DNA from: Alphaproteobacteria bacterium
GTDB lineage: Bacteria; Pseudomonadota; Alphaproteobacteria; Caulobacterales; Parvularculaceae
Assembly (NCBI GenBank): GCA_030433215.1
Contig: JAUIMC010000008.1
Span: 62,001 to 126,000, forward strand
Length of the DNA stretch: 64,000 nt
Direction: 5' to 3'
In this document: one piece after another, positions 29,903 to 36,764 of the stretch
Layout: each line of letters starts with the position of its first letter
Numbering within the stretch: the stretch's first letter is position 1
Notes under the pieces: generated by a model
Told to the model about the DNA's origin: nothing
Seen by the model: only the letters and a program-made list of their open reading frames with translations
Databases searched by the model: none
Position numbers and translations under genes: made by a program

Positions 29903-29918
29903 AAATGTATATACATTT
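29903..29918. promoter_or_regulatory. Perfect 16-bp palindromic operator AAATGTATATACATTT
   Basis: A perfect inverted repeat (AAATGTAT with ATACATTT) lies 34 bases upstream of the small RHH-like gene, in an AT-rich patch that probably also holds its promoter. Ribbon-helix-helix repressors typically bind such short symmetric TGTATATACA-like sites, so autoregulation is likely. Binding is inferred. Confidence 0.7.
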
Positions 29919-29952
29919 GATATCGAAGTGATAACGGAATGGCGCCGGTCCC

Positions 29953-30189
29953 ATGGCGGATGACAGGAAGAACAGCGACAAGAGCCCGAAAAAAGGGGCG
30001 GTGAAGAAACCGGCTGACGACAAACGCGAAAAGAAAAACAAGAAAGACAGCCAGCTTGTCATCCGGCTGAACCGGGAGTTGCGCGACCGTTTCGTGGATC
30101 TTTGCGATGAACTGGACACCAGTGCGGCCAGAGAGCTGCGCGGGTTCATGAAAGAGTTTGTGCGCAAGCACGACGAAAAAGAAAAATAA
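29953..30189 (+). CDS. Ribbon-helix-helix-like small DNA-binding protein with Lys-rich tail
   Basis: 78 residues. The first about 34 residues are a disordered, Lys/Asp-rich arm (KKGAVKKPADDKREKKNKKD). Residues about 35-75 (QLVIRLNRELRDRFVDLCDELDTSAARELRGFMKEFVRKH) have the beta-strand plus two-helix pattern of Arc/MetJ/CopG-type DNA-binding proteins. A perfect palindrome upstream is its probable operator. A second tiny Lys-rich gene follows after 13 bases. No toxin partner of usual size is present, so this is not a standard toxin-antitoxin pair. Confidence 0.75.
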   Translation: MADDRKNSDKSPKKGAVKKPADDKREKKNKKDSQLVIRLNRELRDRFVDLCDELDTSAARELRGFMKEFVRKHDEKEK

Positions 30190-30202
30190 GGAGGCCATTT
30201 AA

Positions 30203-30319
30203 ATGGCGAAGAAAAAAGTCAAAGCGCTGAAAAAAGAGATCCGCTCGCGCAAGAAACGCATTGCGCGCCAGGAATCCAAGCTGAAAAAAGCAAGAAAAGC
30301 GCTGAAGAAAGCGGCCTAA
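30203..30319 (+). CDS. 38-residue Lys/Arg/Ala-rich protein
   Basis: An ATG at 30203 with a strong AAGGAGG (30188-30194) 8 bases upstream opens a 38-codon frame: about half Lys/Arg, the rest mostly Ala with a few Leu (starts MAKKKVKALKKEIRSRKKR, ends KALKKAA). It is predicted to be one amphipathic basic helix, like a histone H1-type tail or a small ribosome- or nucleic-acid-binding peptide. It forms a two-gene operon with the RHH-like gene and ends in a strong terminator 25 bases after the stop. The strong ribosome site and terminator argue that it is real. Confidence 0.75.
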   Translation: MAKKKVKALKKEIRSRKKRIARQESKLKKARKALKKAA

Positions 30320-30344
30320 CGCGCCGCTTCTTTTGCTAAGACTA

Positions 30345-30383
30345 AAACCCGCCGCTCTTTCCCCCAAGCCGGCGGGTTTTTTT
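30345..30383 (+). terminator. Rho-independent terminator after the Lys-rich gene
   Basis: The stem AAACCCGCC (30345-30353) pairs with GGCGGGTTT (30371-30379) and runs straight into TTTTTTT. Confidence 0.92.
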
Positions 30384-30403
30384 CATGCCTGCGCGTCTTT
30401 TTT

Positions 30404-30449
30404 CTTCCCCCGTTTACGGGGGAAGTACCGGCGAAGCCGGGGATGGGGG
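30404..30449 (-). repeat. Double-hairpin repeat, solo copy 2 (inverted)
   Basis: A 46-bp unit on the opposite orientation to copy 1: CTTCCCCCG/CGGGGGAAG followed by CCGGCGAAGCCGG and ATGGGGG. It is the same element type as 30586-30631, differing at a few bases in the loops and in the second stem. Confidence 0.8.
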
Positions 30450-30491
30450 GGGCGGCGATGCGGAAAACCGGTTTTGCGTGGCTTTGGCGAA

Positions 30492-30552
30492 ACCCCCTCC
30501 GTCATCCCGGGCTCGCGCCCGGTCTGACACCTCCCCCGCAAGCGGGGGAGGA
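30492..30552 (+). repeat. Double-hairpin repeat, solo copy 3
   Basis: A 61-bp near-identical copy of 29757-29817 (AAG versus AGG in the second loop). It lies in a 312-base stretch without a gene, between the Lys-rich gene and the DUF559 gene; that stretch is made almost entirely of a terminator and three repeat copies. Confidence 0.85.
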
Positions 30553-30585
30553 GGGCGCTTCTGCTACAGGCCAGCGCAAGCGCCT

Positions 30586-30631
30586 CTTCCCCCGTTTGCG
30601 GGGGAAGTCCCCGCGAAGCGGGGGATGGGGG
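30586..30631 (-). repeat. Double-hairpin repeat abutting the 3' end of the DUF559 gene
   Basis: CTTCCCCCGTTTGCGGGGGAAG followed by CCCCGCGAAGCGGGG and ATGGGGG. The repeat ends exactly where the stop codon (30632-30634) of the DUF559 gene begins. Orientation is inverted relative to the copy on the other side of the gene (31032-31080). Confidence 0.85.
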
Positions 30632-31018
30632 TTAGTCTTCCTTTTCGGGTTTCGAGCTCAAAAATAAAACGGAGTTTCGCGCCGCGTCATGGATCGTCTC
30701 CAGGACGCCGTCCATATTGTCGTGGATTTCGCGGTTCCAGAAACGCAGCACTACCCAGCCTTCCTGGTTCAAAAAAGCATCACGCTTCGCATCATGGGCG
30801 AGTGCTGTCTCGAAGCCATGCTGTTCGCCGTCGCATTCGATGACGAGCATCGCTTCTATGCAGGCGAAGTCGGCGATGTAGGGACCGATCGTATGCTGGC
30901 GGCGAAAACGGAAACCGCCGAGCTGCTTGTTGCGTAACCGCACCCATAAGCGCCGTTCCGCTTCTGGCATGATCTTGCGCAGGTTTCGCGCCTGTTTGTG
31001 AGGTTTGCGGATCGGCAT
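30632..31018 (-). CDS. DUF559 endonuclease-fold (Vsr-like) protein
   Basis: 128 residues. ARNLRKIMPEAERRLWVRLRNKQLGGFRFRRQHTIGPYIADFACIEAMLVIECDGEQH followed by RDAFLNQEGWVVLRFWNREIHDN is the DUF559 pattern: a PD-(D/E)xK-like nuclease core related to very-short-patch repair endonuclease, with catalytic D and E/D residues in the DFAC...IECDG region. The biological role is unestablished. It stands alone, hemmed by inverted repeats on both sides, and its start codon is about 13 bases from the right-hand repeat, leaving almost no room for its own promoter outside the repeat. Confidence 0.9.
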   Translation of the reverse strand: MPIRKPHKQARNLRKIMPEAERRLWVRLRNKQLGGFRFRRQHTIGPYIADFACIEAMLVIECDGEQHGFETALAHDAKRDAFLNQEGWVVLRFWNREIHDNMDGVLETIHDAARNSVLFLSSKPEKED

Positions 31019-31031
31019 GAGGAGAGGCTAA

Positions 31032-31080
31032 CCCCCTCCGGCCCTGCGGGCCACCTCCCCCGTGAACAGGGGAGGAAGAG
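31032..31080 (+). repeat. Double-hairpin repeat upstream of the DUF559 gene
   Basis: ACCCCCTCC, then GGCCCTGCGGGCC, then CCTCCCCCGTGAACAGGGGAGG. It has the same layout as copies 29757 and 30492 but a different first stem, and is inverted relative to 30586-30631. Confidence 0.8.
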
Positions 31081-31088
31081 TTCGGCGC

Positions 31089-31805
31089 TTAGGCGACGTT
31101 CATCGCCACAATCACTGCGCCCAGCACCAGGCATAATCCGTAGACCGCCTTTCCCATGCGGTCGGGCGAGATGCCGGCGGTGATGCGCTTGCCGATGAAG
31201 CTCGCGACGATGACGGCGGGAATGCTCGCCGCGGCGTAGGTCAGGACCTCGCGGCTCCAGAAGCCGGCGACGGCGTGGCCCGCGGCGATCATCACCGTCA
31301 CGGGCAGGAAGAAAGCCTGCGTCACCGCGAGGAAGCGCTCGGGCGGCCAGCGCCGCATGGCGCCGTAGAAAATGATCGGCGGGCCGGGGATGTTGTAGGC
31401 GCCGCCGAGAATGCCGCCCGCGAATCCGGCCGCGAAGCGCCAGCGCCGGTCCTTGATCTCGACCGACGCCGGGCGGAACAGGGAATAAAGACTGAAGGCG
31501 ATGATGATCAGCCCGAGCGCGACGAGGAGCGGCGCGCGCGGCGCATGGGCGAGGAGAAAGACGCCGATGGGAACGCCCGCCGCCGCCGCCGCGATCAGCC
31601 CGGCCGCCTCGCCGAGGTGAAGGCCTTTGCGGTTCTGGACGATCATCACGGCGCTGAGCGAAATGCCTGACAGCGCCACCAGCGCCGCCGCCGAAGGGGC
31701 GTCCATGACGAGGGCCAGCGCCGGCATGGCGACGAGCGCAAAGCCGAAGCCCACCCCGCCCTGCAGGATTCCGGCGACGAACAATATGGCGATGACCGCA
31801 AGCAT
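31089..31805 (-). CDS. TauE/SafE (TSUP) family membrane transporter
   Basis: 238 residues with about eight hydrophobic segments. The N-terminal motif LFVAGILQGGVGFGFALVAMPAL and the internal repeat FAAGFAGGILGGAYNIPGPPIIFYGA are the paired TSUP signatures. Members export or import sulfite, sulfoacetate or other organosulfur anions, but substrate cannot be read from sequence. It ends a few bases from the right edge of the DUF559 repeat unit. Confidence 0.9.
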   Translation of the reverse strand: MLAVIAILFVAGILQGGVGFGFALVAMPALALVMDAPSAAALVALSGISLSAVMIVQNRKGLHLGEAAGLIAAAAAGVPIGVFLLAHAPRAPLLVALGLIIIAFSLYSLFRPASVEIKDRRWRFAAGFAGGILGGAYNIPGPPIIFYGAMRRWPPERFLAVTQAFFLPVTVMIAAGHAVAGFWSREVLTYAAASIPAVIVASFIGKRITAGISPDRMGKAVYGLCLVLGAVIVAMNVA

Positions 31806-31980
31806 AGGCCGGGTTTAGCGGGTTCTCGCCGTTTGGAAAGGGGGCCTGGTTGAAAGGGGGGGCGGCAAATCAACAGTGCGCCGCCGGTCGTGAGATTGTC
31901 GCAATATTTCCCTTCCCCCTCATTTCACCGCAGTTATATTGGGCGCTGGAATTGGACTTGAGCAAAAGGGCGGGGGCTTC

Positions 31981-33891
31981 ATGCGCGCTATTCTGGCGAT
32001 ACTTCTTCTTTTGGCGCTCGGCGCCGGGGGCTACTGGGCTTATCGGCATTTCGCAGAGCCTACCGCGTCGCTTTCCTCGGGCGCCGACCCGATGGACGCT
32101 GAGCTTGCTTTCTTCGAGGCCATGAAAGACGCGGTTGTCGACTCGCCCATGGCCGGGGAAGAGGAGCTCAGAGCCTTCGCCGCTGCGCTGACGGATTATG
32201 CGGCGATCGAGATCGGCTCCGTTGAAGCGGAAGAAGGCGGCGCCGTGGCGCGCGATGTCGTCGTGACGCTGCGGGACTTTGACGAGGCCGGCATGCGTAT
32301 CGACGAGTTCCGGCTGTGGGGCGCAGACCCCGCGGCGCTCGCCGCCATTTCCGGCGGCGGCGAAGAGGGCGTGCGGCTTGCCGAGCGCATCGACGCGCGC
32401 GGGATCGAATGGTTCGGTCTCGACGGGCTTGTGAAACAATCGATGCAGGCCGGTGAAGACGCCCTCATCGCCTCGGCGGCGAGCTTTGCCGGTGAGCTGG
32501 ACGCGGCCGATGCTGCGGCTCTGGAGATGGAGATCGGACGCTATGATGTGGGCGCGGGGCGCACCATCATCGACGGCCTGACGCTTTTCCCCTTGTCTTC
32601 CGACAGGCCCGCAGAAGACGCGGCGCCCTTCATGAAGATCATGGCGGAGATCGCCCGCGTGTCGCGCATGGCCAGCGTCGACGCCGTCGCGGTCTACGAC
32701 ATGAAGACTGTCTTCGACTTCGAACAGGCTGGTCAGGAATCCGCCATGGCCCTGACAATGCCGCTTAGCGGCTATCGCGGCTATGCGCGCGGCGACATCG
32801 AAAGCATGGCCGCGCGGGACATGGTCTATTCCATGGATGGGGAGATTCCCGCCGCCACGCCGGAGGCGCCGGATGCGCCGCCTGTGCCCATGACCATGGC
32901 CGGCGGGTTTGATAGTTACGCCGTGTCGGGTCTTCGTCTGGCGACGCTTTACGCCTATCTCGAGAAGGGCCAGTTGCCGCCCACAAGCGAGCATGATTTG
33001 ATGAGCCTCGGCCGCTGGCGCGTGCTGGGCGAACGCATCGAAATCGGCGGCGAGCCGTTTTACTCGGTCAAAGAAACCAATATGGACCTGTCGAAGTTCC
33101 ACTGGCTGGTCCCGACCGAGATTGCCTTCGCGTCCGACGACATCGTCTATCACATCGGCGGGTTCATGGATTATGTCGCGGATATCGCCGCCGCGCAGGA
33201 TCCGTCTGCGGCTGATCAAGAGACGATGGAAGACATGGAGGCGGCGCTCGCAATCCTGGAAAAGCACGGCCTCTCCGACGTGGTGCTCGATTTCGACATG
33301 CGCGCGGCGTGGGACCCCGGGACCGGCGGCGTGAAAGGCGGTTTCGATCTGGACGCCGCTGATTTCGCTTTGGTGGAGGAAAGCGCCGAAGGCGCGCTTG
33401 CGGATTTTGAGTCTTTTGCGGCGCTGGCGCCGGCTGAGGGCGAGGCGATGGACTGGCCCGCGCTTGCCGCCCTCGTGAGCGAAACATTCGTGATCGACCA
33501 TGCGGCGCTTTCGCTTGAAGACAAGGGCGGCATAGCAAAGAGCTTTGGCCTGGCCGTCGACTTCGCCCAGCTGGCGCCGGAGGGCGATCCGGGCGCGGCG
33601 ATGTTGCGCAACTCGACGCCCGAGGATCTGCGCCAGTCGACGGCGGGGATGATGCGGATCGCCGCGAGCCAGGCGGCGCAGGGCTTCCCGCCGGCGGTCG
33701 CCTATATCGGCGCCGTCGCGGATTTCATTCAGCATGGCGGCGCGCTGCGCGCAGAAATCGCCCCGTCCGGGCCGGTCAGTCTGGGCGACATCGAGGCGGC
33801 GGGCGCTTCCGGTCAGGATCCGCAAGGGCTGATCGACCTTCTGGGCTTTACGCTGGTCCATGAGCGCCCGGCCGAGGCTGCGGGAAACTAG
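31981..33891 (+). CDS. Large membrane-anchored periplasmic protein, unknown
   Basis: 636 residues from the ATG at 31981. A single N-terminal anchor (MRAILAILLLLALGAGGYWAY) is followed by a long acidic, Ala/Gly/Asp-rich soluble region with no cysteine pairs or catalytic motifs I recognise. Recurrent segments such as LTDYAAIEIGSVEAEEGGAVARDVVVTLRDFDEAGMRIDEFRLWGADPAAL and IEIGGEPFYSVKETNMDLSKF suggest several alpha/beta repeats, as in AsmA/DUF945-type periplasmic proteins, but I cannot confirm this. It stands alone, with metY next on the same strand. Confidence 0.75.
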   Translation: MRAILAILLLLALGAGGYWAYRHFAEPTASLSSGADPMDAELAFFEAMKDAVVDSPMAGEEELRAFAAALTDYAAIEIGSVEAEEGGAVARDVVVTLRDFDEAGMRIDEFRLWGADPAALAAISGGGEEGVRLAERIDARGIEWFGLDGLVKQSMQAGEDALIASAASFAGELDAADAAALEMEIGRYDVGAGRTIIDGLTLFPLSSDRPAEDAAPFMKIMAEIARVSRMASVDAVAVYDMKTVFDFEQAGQESAMALTMPLSGYRGYARGDIESMAARDMVYSMDGEIPAATPEAPDAPPVPMTMAGGFDSYAVSGLRLATLYAYLEKGQLPPTSEHDLMSLGRWRVLGERIEIGGEPFYSVKETNMDLSKFHWLVPTEIAFASDDIVYHIGGFMDYVADIAAAQDPSAADQETMEDMEAALAILEKHGLSDVVLDFDMRAAWDPGTGGVKGGFDLDAADFALVEESAEGALADFESFAALAPAEGEAMDWPALAALVSETFVIDHAALSLEDKGGIAKSFGLAVDFAQLAPEGDPGAAMLRNSTPEDLRQSTAGMMRIAASQAAQGFPPAVAYIGAVADFIQHGGALRAEIAPSGPVSLGDIEAAGASGQDPQGLIDLLGFTLVHERPAEAAGN

Positions 33892-33982
33892 GGGCGAGGC
33901 AAGGGCTGTCGGCGCCCTACCGCCGCGCGATCATCCGGGCTAAACAGGCCGCCCGTTCCACGCCCCCGAAGGGAAGATGCTC

Positions 33983-35272
33983 ATGACCGACGAAACCCCC
34001 GCCTATAAATTTGAAACCGCGCAGCTGCACGCCGGCGCCGCGCCGGACCCGACGACCAAGGCGCGCGCGACCCCGATCTATCAGACCACGTCCTATGTCT
34101 TCGACGACGTCGACCACGCCGCGCGGCTTTTTAATCTCGAAGAGTTCGGCAATGTCTATACGCGGATCATGAATCCGACGACGGACGTCCTCGAACAGCG
34201 CGTCGCCGCGCTCGAGGGCGGAACGGCGGCGCTCGCCGTGGCGTCCGGTCATGCGGCGCAGCTCGTGGTGCTGCACACGCTTCTGGAGCCGGGCGACCAT
34301 TACGTGGCGGCGCGCCAGCTCTATGGCGGCTCGGTCAACCAGTTCGACCACGCCTTCAAGCGCTTCGGCTGGGAAGTGGACTGGGCCGACGGCGCTGACC
34401 CGGAAAGTTTCAAAAAAGCGGTGGGCCCGAAGACGAAAGCGATCTTCATTGAGAGCTTCGCCAATCCGGCGGGCGCGCCGACCGACATCGCCGCCATCGC
34501 GGCGGTGGCGAAAGAGGCGGGCGTGCCGCTGATCGTCGACAACACCATGGCGACGCCCTATCTCGTGCGCCCCTTCGAGCACGGCGCCAATATCGTCGTT
34601 CATTCCCTGACCAAGTTTCTCGGGGGCCACGGCACCTCCATGGGCGGGATCATTGTCGACGGCGGCAATTTCGACTGGTCGGCGGATCAGCGCTTCAAGC
34701 ATCTCGTGGAGCCGAACGACGATTATCACGGCATGGAGTTCGTGAAGACCTTCGGGCCGATCGCCTTCGCCATCGCCTGCCGCGTCCTCGGCCTGCGCGC
34801 GCTCGGGCCGGCGATTTCGCCGTTCAACGCGTTTCTCGTCTTGCAGGGGATCGAGACGCTTTCCCTCAGGATGGAGCGCCATTGCGAAAACGCGCTCAAG
34901 ATCGCGCAATATCTCGAGGCCCATGACAAGGTCGACTGGGTCGCCTATCCGGGGCTTGAGAGCCACCCCAAACACGCGCTGATGAAAAAGCTCTCGCCCA
35001 AGGGCGCGGGCTCGGTCTTCACCTTCGGGGTCAAGGGCGGCTATGCGGCCGGCGTTGAAGTCGTCAAGAACGTGAAGCTTTTCAGCCACCTCGCCAATAT
35101 CGGCGACGCCAAGAGCCTGATCATCCATCCCGCCTCAACGACGCACCGTCAGCTGACGGATGAACAAAAGACCGCCGCCGGCGCCGGGCCGGACGTGGTG
35201 CGCCTTTCCATCGGCATCGAGAACGCCGACGATATTATCGCCGATCTGGCGCAGGCCCTGGACGCTTGTTGA
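33983..35272 (+). CDS. metY: MetY-type O-acetylhomoserine sulfhydrylase
   Basis: 429 residues from the second of two close ATGs (33983; AGGGA ends 8 bases upstream, whereas 33977 is too close). FETAQLHAGAAPDPTTKARATPIYQTTSYVF, NPTTDVLEQRVAALEGG, VDNTMATPYLVRPFEHGANIVVHSLTKFLGGHGTSMGG (PLP lysine in SLTKF) and SHPASTTHRQL are the long O-acetylhomoserine/O-acetylserine sulfhydrylase pattern. It makes homocysteine from O-acetylhomoserine and sulfide. It fits with the sulfur genes 5 kb downstream (cysH, sqdB). Confidence 0.93.
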   Translation: MTDETPAYKFETAQLHAGAAPDPTTKARATPIYQTTSYVFDDVDHAARLFNLEEFGNVYTRIMNPTTDVLEQRVAALEGGTAALAVASGHAAQLVVLHTLLEPGDHYVAARQLYGGSVNQFDHAFKRFGWEVDWADGADPESFKKAVGPKTKAIFIESFANPAGAPTDIAAIAAVAKEAGVPLIVDNTMATPYLVRPFEHGANIVVHSLTKFLGGHGTSMGGIIVDGGNFDWSADQRFKHLVEPNDDYHGMEFVKTFGPIAFAIACRVLGLRALGPAISPFNAFLVLQGIETLSLRMERHCENALKIAQYLEAHDKVDWVAYPGLESHPKHALMKKLSPKGAGSVFTFGVKGGYAAGVEVVKNVKLFSHLANIGDAKSLIIHPASTTHRQLTDEQKTAAGAGPDVVRLSIGIENADDIIADLAQALDAC

Positions 35273-35373
35273 GTGATGATAACTATCTGATATAAAGAAA
35301 GAATTTCGCGAGCGAACTGATTGGCCCGCGGACTGTTGGAGTATTTGCGTTTTAATGAACCCAAGGGGATTTG

Positions 35374-35610
35374 ATGATGAGAAAAAAGCAACTTTTGTTG
35401 AGCGCCGCCTTCGGTCTTGCCGCAGCCGGTCTTGTCGCTTGCGGCGATGACAGCATCGAAGACGACATGGAAGACGCTGCGGACGATATGGAAGACGCAG
35501 CGGACGATGTCGGCGACGACATTGAAGATGCGGCCGACGACACCGGCGACGCCATGGAAGACGCGGCTGACGATGTGGAAGACGAAGTCGACGACGATCC
35601 GATGCAATAA
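35374..35610 (+). CDS. Small acidic repeat lipoprotein
   Basis: 78 residues from ATG 35374 (35377 is equally possible; AAGGGG lies upstream). A signal peptide ends in the lipobox LVAC. The mature part is almost only Asp, Glu, Ala and Met arranged in about five imperfect repeats of MEDAADD with variants VGDDIEDAADD and TGDAMEDAADD. It should be extremely acidic and helical or disordered, possibly binding cations or other envelope proteins. A terminator follows 39 bases after the stop. I recognise no family beyond entericidin-like size. Confidence 0.8.
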   Translation: MMRKKQLLLSAAFGLAAAGLVACGDDSIEDDMEDAADDMEDAADDVGDDIEDAADDTGDAMEDAADDVEDEVDDDPMQ

Positions 35611-35649
35611 GTCCGGCTTTCGCCGCTGACATCGTTTTTTAAAAAGTTG

Positions 35650-35684
35650 AACCGGCGCTTCGCTTCTTGCGGGCGCCGGTTTTT
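35650..35684. terminator. Terminator between lipoprotein and AEC transporter genes
   Basis: The stem AACCGGCGC (35650-35658) pairs with GCGCCGGTT (35673-35681) and is followed by TTT. It lies between convergent genes and touches the stop codon of the transporter gene. Confidence 0.85.
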
Positions 35685-36619
35685 CATGCCGAGACCAGCC
35701 ACAAGACCAGGGGAACGGTCGCCGCCGACAACAGCACGCCGGCGGCGATGGCGCCTGAGACCGCCGCGACGCTGGCGTTCTCCTTGATGGCGAAAAGATA
35801 GGGATTCATGCCCGTGGGCAGCGCCGCGAAAATTGTGACCAGCGCCGTTTCGCGCGGCGGCAGGTGAAAAACGAGCGCCGCCAGCACCCAGGCGATGAAA
35901 GGGAAAATCGCCATCTTGAGCGCCATGATCGCCGCGACGCCGGCGAGATTGCCGCGCAAGGGGTAGGCGGCGACAGCGAGCCCCAGGGCGAAAAGCCCGG
36001 TCGGGATCGCCGCCTCGCCGCCGAGATCGATGATGCGCGCGCCGATCGCCGGCATGGTCCAGCCGCTGGCGTTCCAGAGCGCGCCGGCCGCGAGCGACAG
36101 CACCACATTGTTCTTCGCGAGCGAAACGAAAACGCCGCCGGTTGTCTTGATGATATTGACGTCGCGCTGGCGGTTCGCCAACGCCGCCCAGAGCGTGCCG
36201 AAGAACCAGTGGCTTGCGGCATGGACCGCGATGATCAGCGCGGCAATGATAAGGCCTTCTTCGCCATAGGCGAGATAGGCGATGGAAAGACCCATCATGC
36301 CGAGATTGCCGAAGGTCGAGGCGAAGGCCGTCGCCGAGCCGCCCGCCGCGCCAAGTCCTTTTATGCGGCTGGCGCCGAAGAGAACGATCAGCCAGATGAT
36401 GGCGGCGGCGGCGTAATAGGCGCTCCACACGCCGGTGGCCGACTGCGTGATCTCCACTTGCTGCATGGTGCGGAAAAGCAGCGGCGGCACGCAGAAATAA
36501 AGCACGAAGTCATTGAGTCCCTTCACGCCCTCGCGGCTGATCAGGCCGGTTTTCGCTGCGGCGTAGCCGCAGGCGATGATGAAAAAAACCGGAATGATGA
36601 CAGTGAGGATTTCGGCCAT
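35684..36619 (-). CDS. Auxin efflux carrier (AEC) family transporter
   Basis: 311 residues from the ATG at 36619; the longer open frame upstream has no membrane or domain content and is rejected. About ten hydrophobic helices are seen: PVFFIIACGYAAAKTGLISREGVKGLNDFVLYFCVPPLLF at the N-terminus, FGNLGMMGLSIAYLAYGEEGL in the middle and LPTGMNPYLFAIKENASVAAV near the C-terminus are AEC hallmarks. Bacterial members carry malate, malonate or other carboxylates. Substrate unknown. Confidence 0.92.
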   Translation of the reverse strand: MAEILTVIIPVFFIIACGYAAAKTGLISREGVKGLNDFVLYFCVPPLLFRTMQQVEITQSATGVWSAYYAAAAIIWLIVLFGASRIKGLGAAGGSATAFASTFGNLGMMGLSIAYLAYGEEGLIIAALIIAVHAASHWFFGTLWAALANRQRDVNIIKTTGGVFVSLAKNNVVLSLAAGALWNASGWTMPAIGARIIDLGGEAAIPTGLFALGLAVAAYPLRGNLAGVAAIMALKMAIFPFIAWVLAALVFHLPPRETALVTIFAALPTGMNPYLFAIKENASVAAVSGAIAAGVLLSAATVPLVLWLVSA

Positions 36620-36764
36620 GAAGGAGGAACTCGCGGGGTCTTGGGGCTTCGCGATGTCACTTCTTTGCGCCGATGTCGAGGGCGGGCGCCGAAAAGTCTT
36701 GCCGGCGCGCCATGGAAGCCGGCGGCGCGATGGGCTATCAGGAGAGGAAGAGAAGGAGCGGCGG

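Larger units (their letters stand above)
30586..31080 (-). mobile_element. Candidate small mobile unit: DUF559 gene between inverted double-hairpin repeats
   Basis: The 387-bp nuclease gene is flanked on both sides by inverted copies of one two-palindrome repeat (30586-30631 and 31032-31080), giving a roughly 495-bp unit. Three more repeat copies without a gene lie within 830 bases to the left. The layout resembles REP elements mobilised by RAYT transposases, with a DUF559 endonuclease-fold protein in place of the transposase. Mobility is an inference, and no target-site duplication could be confirmed by eye. Confidence 0.45.

Noticed and set aside
29953-30319. Type II toxin-antitoxin pair
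   Set aside because: The second gene is only 38 residues, nearly all Lys/Arg/Ala, with no resemblance to RelE, ParE, VapC or other toxin folds.
29757-31080. Repeat cluster considered as a CRISPR array
   Set aside because: Copies are inverted relative to each other, unevenly spaced, self-complementary in two arms, separated by genes, and no cas genes are present.
33930-33982. GGGCTAAACAGGCC before metY, recalling the SAM-II riboswitch GCTAAA end
   Set aside because: The 5' hairpin and GATTT-type element needed for the SAM-II pseudoknot are not visible.
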